A stretch of DNA of 8,295 bases, from assembly GCA_027858355.1 (NCBI GenBank), contig JAQICW010000254.1, forward strand, positions 1 through 8,295. The letters run 5' to 3'. Under the pieces are notes generated by a model that worked only from the letters and a program-made list of their open reading frames with translations, did no database searches and was not told where the DNA came from. Shown here one piece after another: positions 7,221-8,295 of this stretch (its first letter is position 1; each line of letters opens with the position of its first letter). The DNA is from Desulfobacula sp. (lineage in GTDB: Bacteria > Desulfobacterota > Desulfobacteria > Desulfobacterales > Desulfobacteraceae). Position numbers and translations under genes: made by a program.

Positions 7221-7972
7221 GGGGTTTCATCTCCCTGCCACAACTCTTCAAGCAATCGTTTCTCCCGCAGAGTATCCATAGGTTGCCAGAATCCATCATG
7301 TTTATAGGCCATTAATTCTTTGTCTGCTGCCAGTTTTACTAACGTTTCATGTTCAAGGCTGGAAGAATCTCCACTGATATACTCAAGTATGGATGGCTCA
7401 AATACAAAAAAACCGCCATTAATCCATCCATCTTCAAGTGTTTTTTTTTCTTCGAAACAGCTGACCCGTATATCATCAAGCTCCAAAAGGCCAAAGCGAG
7501 CCGGAGACCGCACGGCTGTCACAGTAGCTTTTTTGCCATGAGAACGATGGAATTCAACCAATGACGTTACATCAACATTTGCCAGCCCATCCCCGTAGGT
7601 GACCATAAACGGCTGGTTATCGATCCATTTCTCCAACCGGGCGATCCGTCCTCCTGTTAATGTTTCAGAGCCTGTATCTACAACTGATACAAGCCAGTCA
7701 GGTGCAGATGAGCTTAACACATCCACAGTATTTGCTTTAAGATCGAACATCATATCACTGCAATAGGCATTGAAATGCAAGAAATACTCCTTGATAATTT
7801 GGGCCTTGTAACCGCCAGCAACTAAAAATTCTTTAAAACCAAACGCCGCATATATATTCATAATATGCCACAGCATTGGCTTACCACCAATTTAAACCAT
7901 TGGTTTTGGGCGTGTTGCAGTCTCTTCTGCAATACGTGTCCCTAATCCACCGGCAAGAATGATCGTTTTCAT
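7205..7972 (-). pseudogene. rfbF: Glucose-1-phosphate cytidylyltransferase interrupted by a stop at codon 27
   Basis: RfbF (DdhA) makes CDP-glucose from CTP and glucose-1-phosphate. From the ATG at 7972 the frame reads [13 protein letters not shown], the nucleotide-binding loop, then RPKPMV, a TAA (7894..7892), and IGGKPMLWHIMNIY. The stop replaces the glutamate of the family motif PMVEIGGKP; one base change from GAA would produce it. The rest is intact: YGDG (126-129, metal-binding Asp), HGKKATVTAV (145-154), INGGFFVFE (184-192) and GFWQPMDTLR (227-236). The total of 255 codons compares with 257 residues in the Salmonella protein. An AAGGA ribosome binding site precedes the start. Restart at the ATG at 7876 would give 223 residues lacking the nucleotide-binding loop and the early lysine, so probably inactive. 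Readthrough or a sequencing error could rescue function. Family identity is very secure; the pseudogene status rests on one base. Confidence 0.9.
7892..7894 (-). other. In-frame TAA nonsense codon in rfbF
   Basis: Read on the minus strand, ATG GTT TAA ATT places TAA at codon 27, where the family has glutamate (PMVEIGG). Conserved residues continue in the same frame on both sides, so this is a substitution and not a frameshift. There is no homopolymer of indel-prone length at the site. TAA also ends this gene, the 2052 methyltransferase and the 8006 epimerase, which argues against general recoding of TAA. Confidence 0.93.
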
Positions 7973-7981
7973 AAAATATTT

Positions 7982-7986
7982 TCCTT
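7982..7986 (-). promoter_or_regulatory. Ribosome binding site of rfbF
   Basis: AAGGA on the minus strand lies nine bases before the ATG at 7972. Together with the MKTIILAGG start it shows that 7972 is the true start of rfbF, and that the downstream ATG at 7876 is internal to the gene. Confidence 0.7.
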
Positions 7987-8005
7987 AAAATGCTTTCTCA
8001 AGTCA

Positions 8006-8295
8006 TTAAATATTATTAAACCAGTTAATAGTTTTTTCCAGACCATCTTTCAGATTGATTTTTGGATTCCAAGTCAATATTTTTTTTGCTTTTGTTGTGT
8101 CAGAAAAATTTCTTTTAACATCACCAAGACGGGCATTAGTCTTTTTTATATTGATATCTTTTTTACCATTACTTGTAAAAACAGATGATATTAATTGGGT
8201 TACTTCATTGATAGTTGTTTCTCTATTTGTAGCAATCTGAAAAATTTCTCCGCCAATATTTTCCTTTTCTACAGACAAACGGATTGCAGTTATAA
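8006..8295 (-). CDS. C-terminal part of an NAD-dependent nucleotide-sugar epimerase (5' end outside window)
   Basis: The frame is open from the right edge and gives about 95 residues: EKENIGGEIFQIATNRETTI, then ARLGDVKRNFSDTTKAKKIL and WNPKINLKDGLEKTINWF. This is the typical substrate-binding C-terminus of UDP-glucose or UDP-N-acetylglucosamine 4-epimerase-like extended SDR proteins (GExFNIGTGxExSI, R-x-GD-x-R/K-x2-x-AD, LGWxPxxxLxxGL). About 215 residues, including the Rossmann loop and the YxxxK pair, would lie outside the window. A TTG at 8278 can be read as a start, but homology continues upstream of it, so it is internal. It lies 33 bp ahead of rfbF on the same strand. Composition is markedly AT-rich (75 G/C in 255 bases at 8041-8295). 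The exact sugar specificity is not determinable. Confidence 0.85.
   Translation of the reverse strand, partial: ITAIRLSVEKENIGGEIFQIATNRETTINEVTQLISSVFTSNGKKDINIKKTNARLGDVKRNFSDTTKAKKILTWNPKINLKDGLEKTINWFNNI

Noticed and set aside
7205..7972. Alternative genetic code or programmed recoding of TAA in rfbF
   Set aside because: TAA is the natural stop of several genes in the window, and no recoding stem-loop is evident after the codon; a point mutation or base-call error is simpler.
8006..8278. Self-contained 90-residue gene starting with TTG at 8278
   Set aside because: Homology to the epimerase C-terminus continues in frame beyond 8278 to the window edge, so this is a partial larger gene.
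1..8295. The window both begins and ends with TTATAA
   Set aside because: TTATAA is a palindromic hexamer common in AT-rich DNA; both copies lie within open coding frames, so they are not credible element ends or target-site duplications.

Overview
This window looks like part of a surface-polysaccharide (O-antigen or exopolysaccharide type) biosynthesis locus of a bacterium, most plausibly Gram-negative. There is no phylogenetic marker, so I do not name a taxon. Base composition is moderate to low in GC, with AT-rich stretches at both edges. Every gene I can support lies on the minus strand, so transcription runs from high to low coordinates.

Layout in the direction of transcription: the C-terminal third of an NAD-dependent sugar epimerase enters at the right edge (8295..8006). 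After 33 bp comes rfbF (7972..7205, glucose-1-phosphate cytidylyltransferase), interrupted by an in-frame TAA at codon 27. Next are rfbG (CDP-glucose 4,6-dehydratase, 7220..6132), an SDR-type NAD(P)-dependent reductase/epimerase (6120..5176), a SAM-dependent methyltransferase (5179..4511), a DPM1/GtrB/ArnC-like family-2 glycosyltransferase with two C-terminal membrane helices (4514..3552), a methyltransferase with an N-terminal CxxC/CxxC cluster (3541..2681), and a third short methyltransferase (2663..2052). These junctions are overlapping or very short, as in an operon. After a 142-bp AT-rich gap with a 14-bp perfect palindrome comes a polytopic membrane protein resembling GT-C/YfhO-type glycosyltransferases (1909..1). 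It is open for 636 codons and leaves the window without a stop.

How they probably work together: RfbF and RfbG would make CDP-4-keto-6-deoxyglucose, and the SDR enzyme would reduce or epimerise it to a CDP-6-deoxyhexose. No RfbH-type 3-dehydratase is visible, so a 3,6-dideoxyhexose is not predicted from this window alone. The DPM1-like glycosyltransferase may load a sugar onto polyprenyl phosphate, and the GT-C-like protein could transfer it on the periplasmic side. The three methyltransferases suggest a methylated glycan.

The most notable direct observation is the nonsense codon in rfbF. It replaces a glutamate conserved in the family and lies in an otherwise intact gene with a good ribosome binding site. 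Unless it is a sequencing error, is read through, or is complemented elsewhere, it should block CDP-sugar synthesis while every downstream gene stays open. No RNA genes, CRISPR arrays, insertion sequences or clear terminators were seen.
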